A stretch of DNA of 64,000 nt, taken from contig NZ_JAUTBL010000002.1 of NCBI RefSeq assembly GCF_030819275.1, forward strand, positions 2,172,501 through 2,236,500, given 5' to 3'. Under the pieces are notes generated by a model that did not search any database, was not told the DNA's origin, and saw only the letters and a program-made list of their open reading frames with translations. This document shows positions 9,540-18,350 of this stretch, piece by piece (within the stretch, counting starts at the first letter, position 1; each line of letters starts with the position of its first letter). Both the position numbers and the translations under genes were made by a program. This DNA is from Agrobacterium larrymoorei (lineage in GTDB: Bacteria > Pseudomonadota > Alphaproteobacteria > Rhizobiales > Rhizobiaceae).

Positions 9540-9565
9540 GGGGAGCGACGATCACGTCGCTCCCC
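9540..9565 (-). other. hairpin between chvE and gguA
   Basis: GGGGAGCGACG and CGTCGCTCCCC pair perfectly over 11 bp around a four-base loop, starting about 20 bp after the chvE stop. On the minus strand it is followed by GTTTACC rather than a U-run. Such stems after a binding-protein gene commonly protect its mRNA or partly attenuate, giving more binding protein than ATPase. Confidence 0.75.
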
Positions 9566-9583
9566 GTCACGATCATGAAGAAA

Positions 9584-10648
9584 TTACTTCAGCTGGTCGG
9601 CCTTGTAGTAACCGCTTCCAACCAGAACCTTTTCAGCATTGTCCTTGGTAACGAGGACAGGCTTCAGCAGGTAGGACGGAACAACCTTGACGCCGTTTTC
9701 ATAGGTCTTGGTGTCGTTGACTTCAGGCTCTTTGCCTTCCATCAGCGCGTTGACCATGTTGACGGTAACCTTGGCAAGTTCGCGGGTGTCCTTGAAGACG
9801 GTGGAGTACTGTTCGCCAGCCAGGATCGACTTGACGGACGGAACTTCAGCGTCCTGACCGGAAACCACCGGCAGCGGCTGGTCCTTGGTGCCGTACCCTA
9901 CGCCCTTGAGCGAGGAGATGATACCGATGGAGATACCGTCGTAAGGAGACAGAACGGCGTCGAGCTTGGCGTCGGTGTAGTAAGCGGAGAGCAGGTTGTC
10001 CATACGAGCCTGGGCCGTTGCCGGATCCCAACGCAGCGTGCCGACCTTGTCCATGCCCATCTGGCCAGACTTCACGACGAGCTTGCCGCTGTCGATGTAA
10101 GGCTTGAGAACAGACATTGCGCCGTCATAGAAGAAGAAGGCGTTGTTGTCGTCCGGCGAACCGCCGAAGAGCTCGATGTTGAACGGACCCTTGCCGTCCT
10201 TCAGGCCAAGCTTGTCGACAATCGAAGTGGCCTGCAGAACGCCAACCTGGAAGTTGTCGAAGGTTGCGTAGTAGCTGACGTCGCCGCTGTTACGGATCAG
10301 GCGGTCATAGGCGATAACCTTGATGCCCTGCTCGCCAGCCTGCTTGAGAACGTCCGACAGAGTCGTGCCGTCGATCGAAGCGATAACGAGGACCTTGACG
10401 CCCTTCGTGACCATGTTTTCGATCTGGGAAAGCTGGTTCGGAATGTCGTCGTCAGCGTACTGAAGGTCCGTCGTGTAGCCGGCGTCCTGAAGCTGCTTGA
10501 CGATGTTGTTGCCGTCGTCGATCCAGCGGGCCGAGGACTTGGTTGGCATGGCGATGCCGACCGTGCCCTTGTCCTGCGCCCAGACGGGCGACGCAAATGC
10601 TGCGGCGCCAATGGCACAGGCAGCAAACAACGAAATAATGGATTTCAT
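9584..10648 (-). CDS. chvE: ChvE, periplasmic multiple-sugar-binding protein
   Basis: 354 residues with a signal peptide cut near PVWA|QDKG. The mature protein is a type I periplasmic binding protein (Peripla_BP_4) with [17 protein letters not shown] at its start, VIASIDGT and [20 protein letters not shown]. In Agrobacterium ChvE binds monosaccharides, delivers them to GguAB and interacts with the VirA sensor to enhance virulence-gene induction. It is first in the ggu operon and divergent from gbpR. AGGGAGAG precedes the ATG. Confidence 0.95.
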   Translation of the reverse strand: MKSIISLFAACAIGAAAFASPVWAQDKGTVGIAMPTKSSARWIDDGNNIVKQLQDAGYTTDLQYADDDIPNQLSQIENMVTKGVKVLVIASIDGTTLSDVLKQAGEQGIKVIAYDRLIRNSGDVSYYATFDNFQVGVLQATSIVDKLGLKDGKGPFNIELFGGSPDDNNAFFFYDGAMSVLKPYIDSGKLVVKSGQMGMDKVGTLRWDPATAQARMDNLLSAYYTDAKLDAVLSPYDGISIGIISSLKGVGYGTKDQPLPVVSGQDAEVPSVKSILAGEQYSTVFKDTRELAKVTVNMVNALMEGKEPEVNDTKTYENGVKVVPSYLLKPVLVTKDNAEKVLVGSGYYKADQLK

Positions 10649-10903
10649 AAACTCTCTCCCTTGGAACCCATTTAGGCATCTGCATCCTTACAGATTGCCG
10701 TCAAATCCATGCGCGGTGATGAAGAATCAAGCTTACTCGAACGGGCTCCCTGAGCATAATCCGTCTTTCATCGCTCCTCCCCGGCACGTGGTGCAAACTG
10801 TTCTGAATCTATATAACTGTCAAATAGAATATCTCTCTTTTCCTATATCAATTTTGGTATATTAAATCGATATAAATTTTTATTTGAAAGCTTCTTGCCC
10901 CAA
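10649..10903. promoter_or_regulatory. divergent chvE/gbpR control region
   Basis: 255 bp between the divergent chvE and gbpR starts. The half nearer gbpR (10810-10885) is strikingly AT-rich and contains the inverted half-sites TATATC (10844-10849) and GATATA (10869-10874), spaced 19 bases. LysR-type regulators commonly bind such dyads beside their own gene. Which bases GbpR contacts cannot be decided by eye. Confidence 0.5.
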
Positions 10904-11902
10904 ATGGTGATGAAAATGGAACGTGATGAAACGAATCTGAGTGAGTTCCCCTCCGTCACCGAAGACAACCCGCTGTTGCGCGCCGGGCTGAAAATGACCC
11001 ACTTACGCATGCTTGTGATGGTGGAAGAACACGGTCAGGTAAGCGCGGCGGCGGCAGCCCTCAACATGACGCAACCTGCGGCCTCGCGCATTCTCTCAGA
11101 GATGGAAGCCATCGTGAAGAGCCCGCTCTGTCAGCGTGCATCGCGTGGTGTGGTGTTAACCAAGTTCGGAGAAGCCCTGGCAAAGCGGGCCAAGAAGATC
11201 CTTTTGGAGCTGCGCGAAGCCAGCCGGGAGCTGGCGCAGATGAAATCCGGCAGCGGCGGTTCGGTCTATATCGGCTCGGTCACTGCACCCGCCATCAGCA
11301 TGGTGGTGCCCGCACTTCGCAAAGCGATGGACATCTATCCGGGCATCGAGATCAGCGTGCAGGTGGAAACCAGCAATATTCTTGCGCGCGAGCTTCTGGC
11401 AGCAAGGCATGATTTCGTCATTGGCCGCATTCCAGACGATCTCGACCCGGCACTGTTCAACGCCCACGAAATCGGCATCGAGCGCGCCTGTCTTCTGGTC
11501 GGCAAGAATCACCCGCTGCTGAGTGCACCGCCTGCCCGGCTGGAGGATCTCTGCGATTACGACTGGGTGTTCCAGCCACCCGGCACGCTGCTGAGGCGCA
11601 CCATCGAGGATGCCTTCCTCGCGCAAGGGGTCTCGCTGCCACGCAACATCATCAACACGCCATCGACCGTGTTGACCCTTGCCATTGTCAGCAATACCCA
11701 CGCTATCGCGCCGCTGGCTTTGGAAATGGCCGAGTTTCTCTCCGGCCAGCATTCCCCGATGGGCGACATCCGCATTCTGCCGACCGAATTTGAACTGAGC
11801 GTCAAACCCTTCAGCCTCTTGACGGTGAAGGACCGAATGCTGCCACCCAGTGCGCAACTTCTTTATGATCTGGTGCTGGAGGAAAGCCGCAAGGCTGCGT
11901 GA
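10904..11902 (+). CDS. gbpR: GbpR, LysR-type regulator of chvE
   Basis: About 332 residues. The N-terminal winged helix-turn-helix (LRMLVMVEEHGQVSAAAAAL; QPAASRILSEME) is LysR-type, followed by a LysR substrate-binding domain (VYIGSVTAPAISMVVPAL; FVIGRIPDDL). It sits divergently beside chvE, the arrangement known for GbpR, the galactose-binding-protein regulator. The start is uncertain: ATG codons at 10904, 10910 and 10916 and a TTG at 10895 are all in frame and none has a strong ribosome site. Confidence 0.88.
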   Translation: MVMKMERDETNLSEFPSVTEDNPLLRAGLKMTHLRMLVMVEEHGQVSAAAAALNMTQPAASRILSEMEAIVKSPLCQRASRGVVLTKFGEALAKRAKKILLELREASRELAQMKSGSGGSVYIGSVTAPAISMVVPALRKAMDIYPGIEISVQVETSNILARELLAARHDFVIGRIPDDLDPALFNAHEIGIERACLLVGKNHPLLSAPPARLEDLCDYDWVFQPPGTLLRRTIEDAFLAQGVSLPRNIINTPSTVLTLAIVSNTHAIAPLALEMAEFLSGQHSPMGDIRILPTEFELSVKPFSLLTVKDRMLPPSAQLLYDLVLEESRKAA

Positions 11903-11994
11903 CGCTCAAGGCTCGGGCAATATTAGAGTGATTCTCTGCGCAGGAAGCAACGGGCGAGAAGCGGCTCGCATGGGTCACAGACAAATGGAGTGTC

Positions 11995-12489
11995 ATGCTT
12001 TTCGGCCAGTCGGTTTTCCAGTCGGTCGTCGCGCGCCTTGAGCGCGAGGCGGACGAGCGACCTGAAGAGGAAACCCAGACGTCCTTCAGTCCGCGCGTCA
12101 TCTTCGACCCCGGTCCTATCACCACCTCCAGCGCAACCGACACAAAACCGGACAATCGCCCACTGTCTGCCTATCTCGACCTGCTGGAAGAGACGACAGC
12201 ACTGAACGAGGCGCCAAAGGTTGAAGAGCGCGAACCGGCACCGATGCCGAACTACCTTGAAAAGACGTCTCTGGCAGAGGTCAGCGATGAACTCGCCATC
12301 AACAACAAGGACACGCTGGACAGTCTCAGTGAAAAGCGACGCGCCTTTGCGAGGCTCAATCACCCTGATGCCGTACCCCACGCATGTCGCGAGAACGCCC
12401 ATTTGCGCATGACCGCCGCCAATCTTCTTATCGACCAGGCCATCCGGCTTTTGCCGCTGATGAGCGGAACCGAAAAACGAACCCCGTAA
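11995..12489 (+). CDS. hypothetical protein with a degenerate J-domain-like C terminus
   Basis: 164 residues, GGAG five bases before the ATG. The first 90 residues are acidic and low in structure. Residues 108-153 resemble J-domain helices II and III around an intact HPD (123-125): LSEKRRAFARLNHPD, then AHLRMTAANLLIDQAIRLL. Helix I is weak or missing. It might bind an Hsp70 such as DnaK, but that is inference. It lies downstream of gbpR by 92 bp on the same strand. Confidence 0.7.
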   Translation: MLFGQSVFQSVVARLEREADERPEEETQTSFSPRVIFDPGPITTSSATDTKPDNRPLSAYLDLLEETTALNEAPKVEEREPAPMPNYLEKTSLAEVSDELAINNKDTLDSLSEKRRAFARLNHPDAVPHACRENAHLRMTAANLLIDQAIRLLPLMSGTEKRTP

Positions 12490-12504
12490 ATCGCGCCTAC
12501 GAAC

Positions 12505-12732
12505 TCAGTCCTGCTCGGACGGCGTCACCGGCTCTTCCGGCTTCGGCTCGGACGGCTTGAAGGTCAAAAGCAGCACATAAGCCGAATAAAGCGCTATGCC
12601 ACCCACCACGGTCATCCAGAATGGCTCGTTGTTGATGAACTCCAGCACTGCCCAGCCTGCGCAGACGCCAACGATCAGCAGCCGCACCCAGAGCGGGCGA
12701 TACATCGGGTGGTTCGTATCGATCAAAAGCAT
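12505..12732 (-). CDS. small two-helix membrane protein
   Basis: 75 residues. Two hydrophobic segments (about 14-30 and 40-58) are followed by a proline/glutamate-rich tail (KPSEPKPEEPVTPSEQD), presumably cytoplasmic. AAGGGAGA lies ahead of the ATG. Convergent with the J-domain-like gene, 15 bp apart. Function unknown. Confidence 0.75.
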   Translation of the reverse strand: MLLIDTNHPMYRPLWVRLLIVGVCAGWAVLEFINNEPFWMTVVGGIALYSAYVLLLTFKPSEPKPEEPVTPSEQD

Positions 12733-13094
12733 GGTCTCTCCCTTGCGCTCTGCCCGTCATGCGAAATCTCGCAGCCATCCGTGGCTCGGCGTTTTGGCGA
12801 GCATATCTCCATAGAGACGCAACAATGCAAGACCGCAGGCGAAAGAGAAGCACGAGAATGGCCTACCCAACCGGATTGTGATCGACCGCACTCTCTTCAG
12901 TTATAGTATTTTGGGCAGGACATGCCGGCGCTTAAAGAGGCCGATACTCACCAATATCGAAAGCGCGACGCTCGCTCTCACGAAAGTGAGCCAGGTGAAA
13001 CACCCTATCTCCCCACCCGAGAATCGTACTCCATCGACGACATTAAGCCGCATCAGTCTGCGACAGCAGAGGATGCCACACCCAACGGTCAAAC
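12733..13094. other. intergenic region without a clear gene
   Basis: About 360 bp upstream of the small membrane protein and downstream of the MarR gene. Short frames on both strands lack ribosome sites and recognisable domains. It should contain the promoter for the small membrane protein; no repeat or RNA was recognised. Confidence 0.4.
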
Positions 13095-13124
13095 AAAAAA
13101 GCGGCGCCAAACTGCACCGCTTTT
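13095..13124 (-). terminator. Rho-independent terminator after the marR-type gene
   Basis: On the minus strand AAAAGCGG..GC pairs with GC..CCGCTTTT (one wobble) around a six-base loop and runs into six U residues. It starts about 40 bp after the MarR gene stop. The stem is flanked by A and T runs and may act in both directions. Confidence 0.85.
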
Positions 13125-13164
13125 CGATATTCAATAACAATACTAAAAGAGACGCCGCTCGCGC

Positions 13165-13689
13165 TCAGTCTTCAATCTTGCGCAACAGGCCCACCAGCTG
13201 GTCGCGAGCTTTCTCGCCACCCAGGCGGCCGACAAGCTTGTCCTCATGCGCCTTCCAGATCTGAAGAATTTCGTCGAGCATGATGTTACCCTCCTCCGTC
13301 ATCTCCAGATAATGCACACGGCGGTCCGTCGCCGATCTGCGGCGGGCAAGCAGTCCCTTGTCTTCCAAACCATCGATGATCGCCACGAAGTTGGCGCGCT
13401 GGATACCAAGCGCTTCTGCAACATCGCTCTGCTTCAGATCGGAATTATTGGCGACAACGATCAATACGGAGAAATCAGCCGGCCGAAGACCATAGGTGAG
13501 CAGAAGGCTCTCGTTAAAATCCCCCACCACCGCGAGTTGCGCCCTCCGGAGCCTGTAAAGTACAGCTTCCGAAAGAATGGAGTAATCGACATCAAGCTTC
13601 GAGAGCTTGGAATGCCCAAGCGACGGCTCATTCGTCTCCGAATATTTACCCTTTGCACGACCCTGCTCAAAAGCGATACTCAAAGTCAT
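13165..13689 (-). CDS. MarR family transcriptional regulator
   Basis: 174 residues from the ATG at 13689, which has AGGAGG eight bases upstream. The frame opens twelve codons earlier (13725) but that ATG has no ribosome site. A winged helix-turn-helix occupies about 75-140 (LTYGLRPADFSVLIVVANN; QSDVAEALGIQRANFVAIIDGLEDKGL; ATDRRVHYLEMTEEG). The helices on either side form the usual dimer interface. Ligand and targets unknown; monocistronic with its own terminator. Confidence 0.9.
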   Translation of the reverse strand: MTLSIAFEQGRAKGKYSETNEPSLGHSKLSKLDVDYSILSEAVLYRLRRAQLAVVGDFNESLLLTYGLRPADFSVLIVVANNSDLKQSDVAEALGIQRANFVAIIDGLEDKGLLARRRSATDRRVHYLEMTEEGNIMLDEILQIWKAHEDKLVGRLGGEKARDQLVGLLRKIED

Positions 13690-13725
13690 CCCGGCCTCCT
13701 GTGAATCATCCTCTTGAGATGACAT

Positions 13726-14161
13726 TATCGGTTTACGTCTATTAGAACAATGTTTAATAGTAATTAATCCAGAGACCTAGAGTTCGTATGGGTGAAATCT
13801 TCCCCGACGAAAACTGCCAGCCTTCGCTACTATTAGCACAACATAAATATTGGGTCTTACAACCAATATATTGTAAATAAACCATTAATTTTGCCGAAGC
13901 CAAACCGGATCGCTCAACGCGTCGTTCACGTTTTCGTTAACCATGCGGTGATCATGCAACCTTGTGCGCACGAAGTACAACTTCAAGCCCACAAGAATTA
14001 GAGTGCAAGCAGAGCGTGCAAGAAGTAATAGATGATTTTTAACCATACCTATTCATCGGAGATATCATTGTCTCCGGCGACATTTTACGGATTGAAGAGA
14101 TAGGAAAGCTGGTTTAAGACACCCGGCATATCCAAACGCGACTCGAAGCCGCGTCAAGAGT
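13726..14161. other. AT-rich gene-free stretch
   Basis: About 435 bp between the MarR gene and the tRNA. It is visibly AT-richer than its surroundings, with runs such as TTTAATAGTAATTAATC and TAAACCATTAATTTTG. No frame with a ribosome site was found. It presumably carries promoters for the MarR gene and the tRNA; an undetected small RNA is possible but nothing specific supports one. Confidence 0.4.
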
Positions 14162-14238
14162 GCACCCGTAGCTCAGCTGGATAGAGTGTTGGATTCCGAT
14201 TCCAAAGGTCGCAGGTTCGAATCCTGCCGGGTGCGCCA
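14162..14238 (+). tRNA. tRNA-Arg (anticodon CCG)
   Basis: 77 nt with a full cloverleaf: acceptor GCACCCG/CGGGTGC, D-arm GCTCAGCTGGATAGAGT, anticodon stem TTGGA/TCCAA enclosing loop TTCCGAT with anticodon CCG, and T-arm GCAGGTTCGAATCCTGC. The 3' CCA is encoded. It reads the arginine codon CGG. Transposase debris begins about 45 bp downstream. Confidence 0.96.
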
Positions 14239-14284
14239 TAATTTCCTAAAGCATTGAAACAGAAAAACGCTAAGTGTCGGTCAT

Positions 14285-14405
14285 CCAGAGGATCGCGTCG
14301 ACAAGCAGCCGTTGCACCCCCCCTATGACCAGGCAACCCAACCCGGCCGTGAAGACGGCTGCCGATCCGGTCCCATTGTTCGTCCGTTAGTGTCCGTCTG
14401 CTCAA
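14285..14405 (-). pseudogene. IS5-type transposase remnant (N-terminal fragment)
   Basis: From an ATG at 14405 the minus strand encodes MSRRTLTDEQWDRI, the usual opening of IS5-family transposases, followed by a G-x-PG segment. The frame then loses family similarity after about 40 codons. No DDE residues and no complete inverted repeat were seen. It lies about 45 bp from the tRNA-Arg 3' end, a frequent insertion neighbourhood. From 14406 to about 14690 no further gene is recognised. Confidence 0.6.
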
Positions 14406-14696
14406 CGCTGGCTCCGGCGTCAGCCTGGAATCAGAACTTTAACCCAAACGGAATCACTGAATGCCGACAAAGCCTAGTGTGTGGAGAAGCACAGACACGG
14501 CGGTGTTTGGCGGCGGAAAAGTTCGAACGTTTCGGTGGAATGATCGCACTACGAATGCGTGGCGGCGTGGCGGGAACGCACCCGAGGGGGCTTGCTATGG
14601 TACGGAACATGCCCGCCTTGCCGTTCGGCGGACACAAGATTGTACCTTTGGATGCTGCGCCTTCCATGCCAACCAAGCCACGGAAGGCGCGCGCAT

Positions 14697-14924
14697 TCAA
14701 GCGGCAGCGGACGTTGCCGCCAGCTTTTGCACGTCCTGCGTCGTCAGAGGCTGGCCGCCGATCGCCCAGTCGCCCGAGGCGATCTCGTTGATCTTGACCC
14801 AGGTGACGCCGCGCATTGCTTCGCCTTCCACGCGGATCATGGCGGCGGTCACTTCGCGGATCAGGTCGGCTTTTTGCGCCGGGGTGAAGACGTCTTTGAT
14901 GACGTCGATGGTGACGAGGGGCAT
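14697..14924 (-). CDS. 4-oxalocrotonate tautomerase family protein
   Basis: 75 residues starting [21 protein letters not shown]. Removal of Met exposes the catalytic N-terminal proline of the tautomerase superfamily. The later [16 protein letters not shown] matches the family core. AAGGAG precedes the ATG, which fixes the start at 14924 although the frame opens farther upstream. It is divergent from an HxlR regulator 130 bp away, suggesting control by it. The physiological substrate is unknown. Confidence 0.9.
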   Translation of the reverse strand: MPLVTIDVIKDVFTPAQKADLIREVTAAMIRVEGEAMRGVTWVKINEIASGDWAIGGQPLTTQDVQKLAATSAAA

Positions 14925-15054
14925 TGGCAATCTCCTTTGGCTGTGGTTGCGCGCCAAGGATGAAGCGGCAGACGTGCGGCGGCCACTGTAAGAAGTGTAG
15001 CAGCCTAGCCGGATGATCCATGATAATCTTCCGCGCACAAGGGAAGGTTCGGGT

Positions 15055-15756
15055 ATGGCCGATCGCGGTTACAACCAGTTTTGTCCAGTGGCGAAGGCGT
15101 GCGAGCTGCTGCAGCCGCGCTGGACCTTGCTGATTCTGAGCGAGATGTGGTCGGGCTCGACGCGCTTCAACGACATTCACCGCGGCGTGCCGGGCATGTC
15201 GCCGACCCTGCTTTCGCGCCGACTCAAGGAAATGGAGGCCAGCGGCCTGATCCATCACGACGCCAACGGGTATCATTCGACGGTGATGGGGCGCAAACTG
15301 GAACCTATCGTCCACGCCCTGGGTCAATGGGCGCACGAGAATATCGATTGCGAGGTCAGCCTGCGTGATCTCGACAGCCGGCTTTTGATGTGGAACGTGC
15401 GGCGCAAGATCGACCTTAGCCACTTTCCTGACCGGCGCTGCGTCGTGCAGTTCATCTTTCCCGATCAGCCGGCGTCCGAACGCCACTACTGGCTGATTGC
15501 GCGGCCGGGCTGTGACACGGACCTGTGCGTCAGCGATCCCGGCTTTGCCGTCGACCTGTTCATCGAAAGCGGGCTGAAAACCCTGACCAGCATATGGATG
15601 GGCTGGTCGCCGATCCGCCCCGCATTGGAAGGCGGCGACATCTATGTATCAGGCGATGCCGCCTTGAAAGCCTCGATCGAGCGCTGGCTGGTGTTGAGCA
15701 GCTTCGCCGCATCTGCCTGCGGCTCGGCGGATGGACAACCTGACGCGTACCGTTAG
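15055..15756 (+). CDS. HxlR family transcriptional regulator
   Basis: 233 residues from the ATG at 15055 ([15 protein letters not shown]), preceded by GGGAAGG. Residues 1-100 form the HxlR winged helix with the conserved [19 protein letters not shown] and [22 protein letters not shown]-terminal extension of about 120 residues is longer than in classical HxlR proteins and may be an SCP2-like ligand pocket. Divergent from the tautomerase gene. Confidence 0.9.
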   Translation: MADRGYNQFCPVAKACELLQPRWTLLILSEMWSGSTRFNDIHRGVPGMSPTLLSRRLKEMEASGLIHHDANGYHSTVMGRKLEPIVHALGQWAHENIDCEVSLRDLDSRLLMWNVRRKIDLSHFPDRRCVVQFIFPDQPASERHYWLIARPGCDTDLCVSDPGFAVDLFIESGLKTLTSIWMGWSPIRPALEGGDIYVSGDAALKASIERWLVLSSFAASACGSADGQPDAYR

Positions 15757-16012
15757 CCGCCATCGATATGAGAAGGCTTTAGAGGGTTATAGCGTAGACA
15801 TAGTTCTCGTCTTCACCCGGCGCGGCGCGACATTAAAATTGTTGATTTAATTGGATTTTTTGTCATCTCTCAATGCGAACGAGAGGAGAGCCGCGTTTTG
15901 TCCCGCCCTGCCCCGCGCAAGTTCAAGACGCAGAGCACCAGTTGATCATCGCTCCCTCCTCGTAATTTTTGCCTCCGCGTAGCTCGCGAATCATATGGCT
16001 AAGATCGATTGT
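15757..16012. other. intergenic region
   Basis: 256 bp between the converging HxlR and EAL genes. No gene seen. A short AT-rich patch (TAAAATTGTTGATTTAATTGG, broken by GC-rich flanks) is near 15835, without a clean terminator stem. Confidence 0.35.
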
Positions 16013-17233
16013 TCAATCTGCGTCGTCTTCACTCTGCACTGGGAAACTTTGCGCCTGTGACAGGATGGAAAGCTCAATCGACATAACGGAAATGCCAATC
16101 GTTCTGCCATCGTGATCGTCAACCCGCTGATTGACGACGAGAAATTTACGTTCCGAGCCTGCGGGTTTGTAAGCCGGTTTTATAATGGTCTCCCCTGCCA
16201 AGACACGTCCAAGGTCGGCTGTGACACGCGATGCCTCGGCAGCAGGCATGAAGGAAGAAACCGTGCGGCCGATCATCTCCTCTGGCGACAAGCCGAACAT
16301 GCCAGCGAACCGCCCGTTAACGCTCGTATGAACCAGTTCGTTATCGAGGAGGCAGAGACCAACAGGTGCGGCGTTGTAGAGCGTCTCCAGCTGGTGAACG
16401 CGCTGGAAGGATGGCGCGGTCGATTTGTTTCGGACCAGCGGCCTCTGACGGTGATGCGCGATGATATTTGCCGCTTCTGCGGCGCAAACCGGTTTACCGA
16501 ACAGCCAGCCCTGACCAACATCGCAACCGAGACGCCGCAGCATTGCTGCCTGCTCCCCTGTTTCGACACCCTCTGCAACAACTGTCATGCCGAGGCTCTG
16601 ACCGAGAGCAATCACGGAGGCGACGATCTTCCGGCTGCCGCTATCGGACGTGATATGGCGCACGAAACTCATGTCGATCTTCAGCTTGTCAAATGGAAAG
16701 GTATGAAGCTGAGTAAGACTCGCGAAACCCGTACCGAAATCGTCGAGGGCAATGCCCATCCCGGCCGCCTTCAGAGAACAGATATTTGATTGTACCGTCT
16801 GGTCGTTCTCCAACAAAGAGCCTTCGGTAATCTCAATATGCACGCGTTGGAAAGCGAACCCCGTCGCACTGACGATCTGCTGAATTTTTTTGGCTAGTTC
16901 GACATCCCGGAACTGGCCGGGAGACAGATTGAACGCGAGAATAAATTCACCTGGCCAATTTCGTGCTTGAGAGCATGCCTCGCGCACCAAATTTTCGGTG
17001 AGCAGATCGATAAGCCCATAATCTTCTGCCAGCGGGATAAATACCGACGGCGCAACTGTCTCGTGCCTATCCGTTGTCCAGCGCGCAAGCACCTCGAAGC
17101 CCACAATCGCGTCGGACTTCAACTCGACGAGCGGCTGGAATGATGGGCAAATCTCGCCGTGGTCGATCGCGTAACGGAGGTCGGCTTCTGATACCTTGGT
17201 GAAGCCAGAAACGGACTCTTCGGTAGCTGTCAA
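16013..17233 (-). CDS. cyclic-di-GMP phosphodiesterase, EAL then PAS
   Basis: 406 residues. The N-terminal EAL domain (about 20-260) keeps the expected catalytic and metal-binding motifs: FEVLARW, FNLSPGQF, EITEGSL, DDFGTGFASL, KIDMSFV, EGVET and GQGWLFGKP. A PAS domain (about 285-390; LYNAAPVGLCLLDNEL, GLSPEEMIGRTV) follows. PAS after EAL is the reverse of the usual order. No GGDEF domain. It should hydrolyse c-di-GMP to pGpG, perhaps gated by the PAS ligand. Monocistronic. Confidence 0.92.
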   Translation of the reverse strand: MTATEESVSGFTKVSEADLRYAIDHGEICPSFQPLVELKSDAIVGFEVLARWTTDRHETVAPSVFIPLAEDYGLIDLLTENLVREACSQARNWPGEFILAFNLSPGQFRDVELAKKIQQIVSATGFAFQRVHIEITEGSLLENDQTVQSNICSLKAAGMGIALDDFGTGFASLTQLHTFPFDKLKIDMSFVRHITSDSGSRKIVASVIALGQSLGMTVVAEGVETGEQAAMLRRLGCDVGQGWLFGKPVCAAEAANIIAHHRQRPLVRNKSTAPSFQRVHQLETLYNAAPVGLCLLDNELVHTSVNGRFAGMFGLSPEEMIGRTVSSFMPAAEASRVTADLGRVLAGETIIKPAYKPAGSERKFLVVNQRVDDHDGRTIGISVMSIELSILSQAQSFPVQSEDDAD

Positions 17234-17481
17234 CCTGATTTCCTATAACAGCGCAAAGGGCACTCTATTCGAGATTTAAGACACGGCATGCCAGCATGAT
17301 AGATATGAAGTATAAAATGTACGTAGTCATAATCACTCTAATTTTAAAGGTATACCATCCGTTTCCCGCCGAAACAGCGTCCATACTAGGACTTTCCAGC
17401 GCTTGATCACCCTGCAGAAAATAGTCGGAAATTGGCACTGATCCTGCTGTCTTTGATCCTGCAGGCGGTAACGCCGCGCTG

Positions 17482-17825
17482 TCATTCTTCGAATCTGATC
17501 GCCAGACCGGCGATTGCCTCATCAATCTCAATCATGGCGTTACTCGTGCCTAGCCGATTGGAGTATGTTGGTAAAACCCAGTTGACCTGCCCGCCATCTG
17601 TGCCCTTCAAGCCTTCATTGCTGCTTGCAGCACCACGCTATCTGCCGTTTGCCGAAGGCGGATCGTGAAAGGCCCAAACGGTTCAACTCCTGCGAAATCG
17701 GCTATCCCATAGCGTCCAGCTCGACGTGTCTGTAGTGGTGGAGATCCTATCATCGACGGATACTTGGCCTTCTGGAGATGCGCCTTCGAAAACACCGTCT
17801 TGACTCTCCTCAAAAATGAGAACAT
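17482..17825 (-). pseudogene. possible frameshifted small gene
   Basis: Two minus-strand frames look coding but abut in different phases. The first (17825 down to about 17607) ends ADFAGVEPFGPFTIRLRQT. The second runs to a TGA at 17482 and includes QVNWVLPTYSNRL and MIEIDEAIAGLAIRFEE. A single shift near 17625 would join them. No family recognised; the case rests only on amino-acid texture, so this is weak. Otherwise 17234-17851 holds nothing identifiable. Confidence 0.25.
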
Positions 17826-17851
17826 TTATAGAACAAATGAGAGGGCGAGAG

Positions 17852-18091
17852 ATGTCCGGGGCTGAGAAGATCATCGTGGTGCAGTTCAAGAAGGGGCGTG
17901 GCGGCATTGTGCCGGGCGATATTCGTCAGGCCTCTAGTGCGGCCTCTGCTGAGAAAATCGCGGGCGCGATGGCGTCCCGTAATATTGGTGTTGCTGCCTA
18001 TGCCGTCAGCGTGGACGAAGAGAGCGGCGATATGGCCGATCCGCGTCTTTTGGTCTCGCATGGCGAGATTGCCGACTTGATGCCGGACTGA
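17852..18091 (+). CDS. small conserved-type hypothetical protein
   Basis: 79 residues, MSGAEKIIVVQFKKGRG at the start, ending in an acidic stretch. GAGAGGGCGAG precedes the ATG at 17852, favouring it over the upstream in-frame ATG at 17816. No known domain; mixed alpha/beta composition. First of a run of three small codirectional genes. Confidence 0.65.
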   Translation: MSGAEKIIVVQFKKGRGGIVPGDIRQASSAASAEKIAGAMASRNIGVAAYAVSVDEESGDMADPRLLVSHGEIADLMPD

Positions 18092-18127
18092 CCGGCAGGA
18101 TCAATCATCTTTCACATCAATGAGCAA

Positions 18128-18349
18128 ATGGCTCTGAAACAGGAGATCGGGAACGTGTGTGCCGAAATCAACGAACAGGTCGTGGATGTTGCGGCATATG
18201 TCATCCAATGCCACGACGGCGATGCAAAGGCGGCGGTGGAAACGCTGCTGGATGAGATCGAGCATCTGCAGCAACAGCTTTCGGTCGCCGTTGCGGCCAT
18301 GGGACGTGGATTCACGCGCGGATGGATCCCAAACGGCGAGCGGGAGTGA
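18128..18349 (+). CDS. small helical hypothetical protein
   Basis: 73 residues, largely helical, with heptad-like repeats (AAVETLLDEIEHLQQQLSV) that could form a coiled coil. It ends one base before the next ATG, which suggests coupled translation. Ribosome site weak. No family recognised. Confidence 0.6.
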   Translation: MALKQEIGNVCAEINEQVVDVAAYVIQCHDGDAKAAVETLLDEIEHLQQQLSVAVAAMGRGFTRGWIPNGERE

Positions 18350-18350
18350 C

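Noticed and set aside
8249..10675. 808-codon plus-strand frame over chvE and gguA
   Set aside because: Antisense shadow of two certain genes; composition is typical of reverse-strand reading in high-GC DNA.
14431..15486. 351-codon minus-strand frame across the tautomerase/HxlR region
   Set aside because: Antisense to the well-supported HxlR gene, in another phase from the tautomerase, and without recognisable domains.
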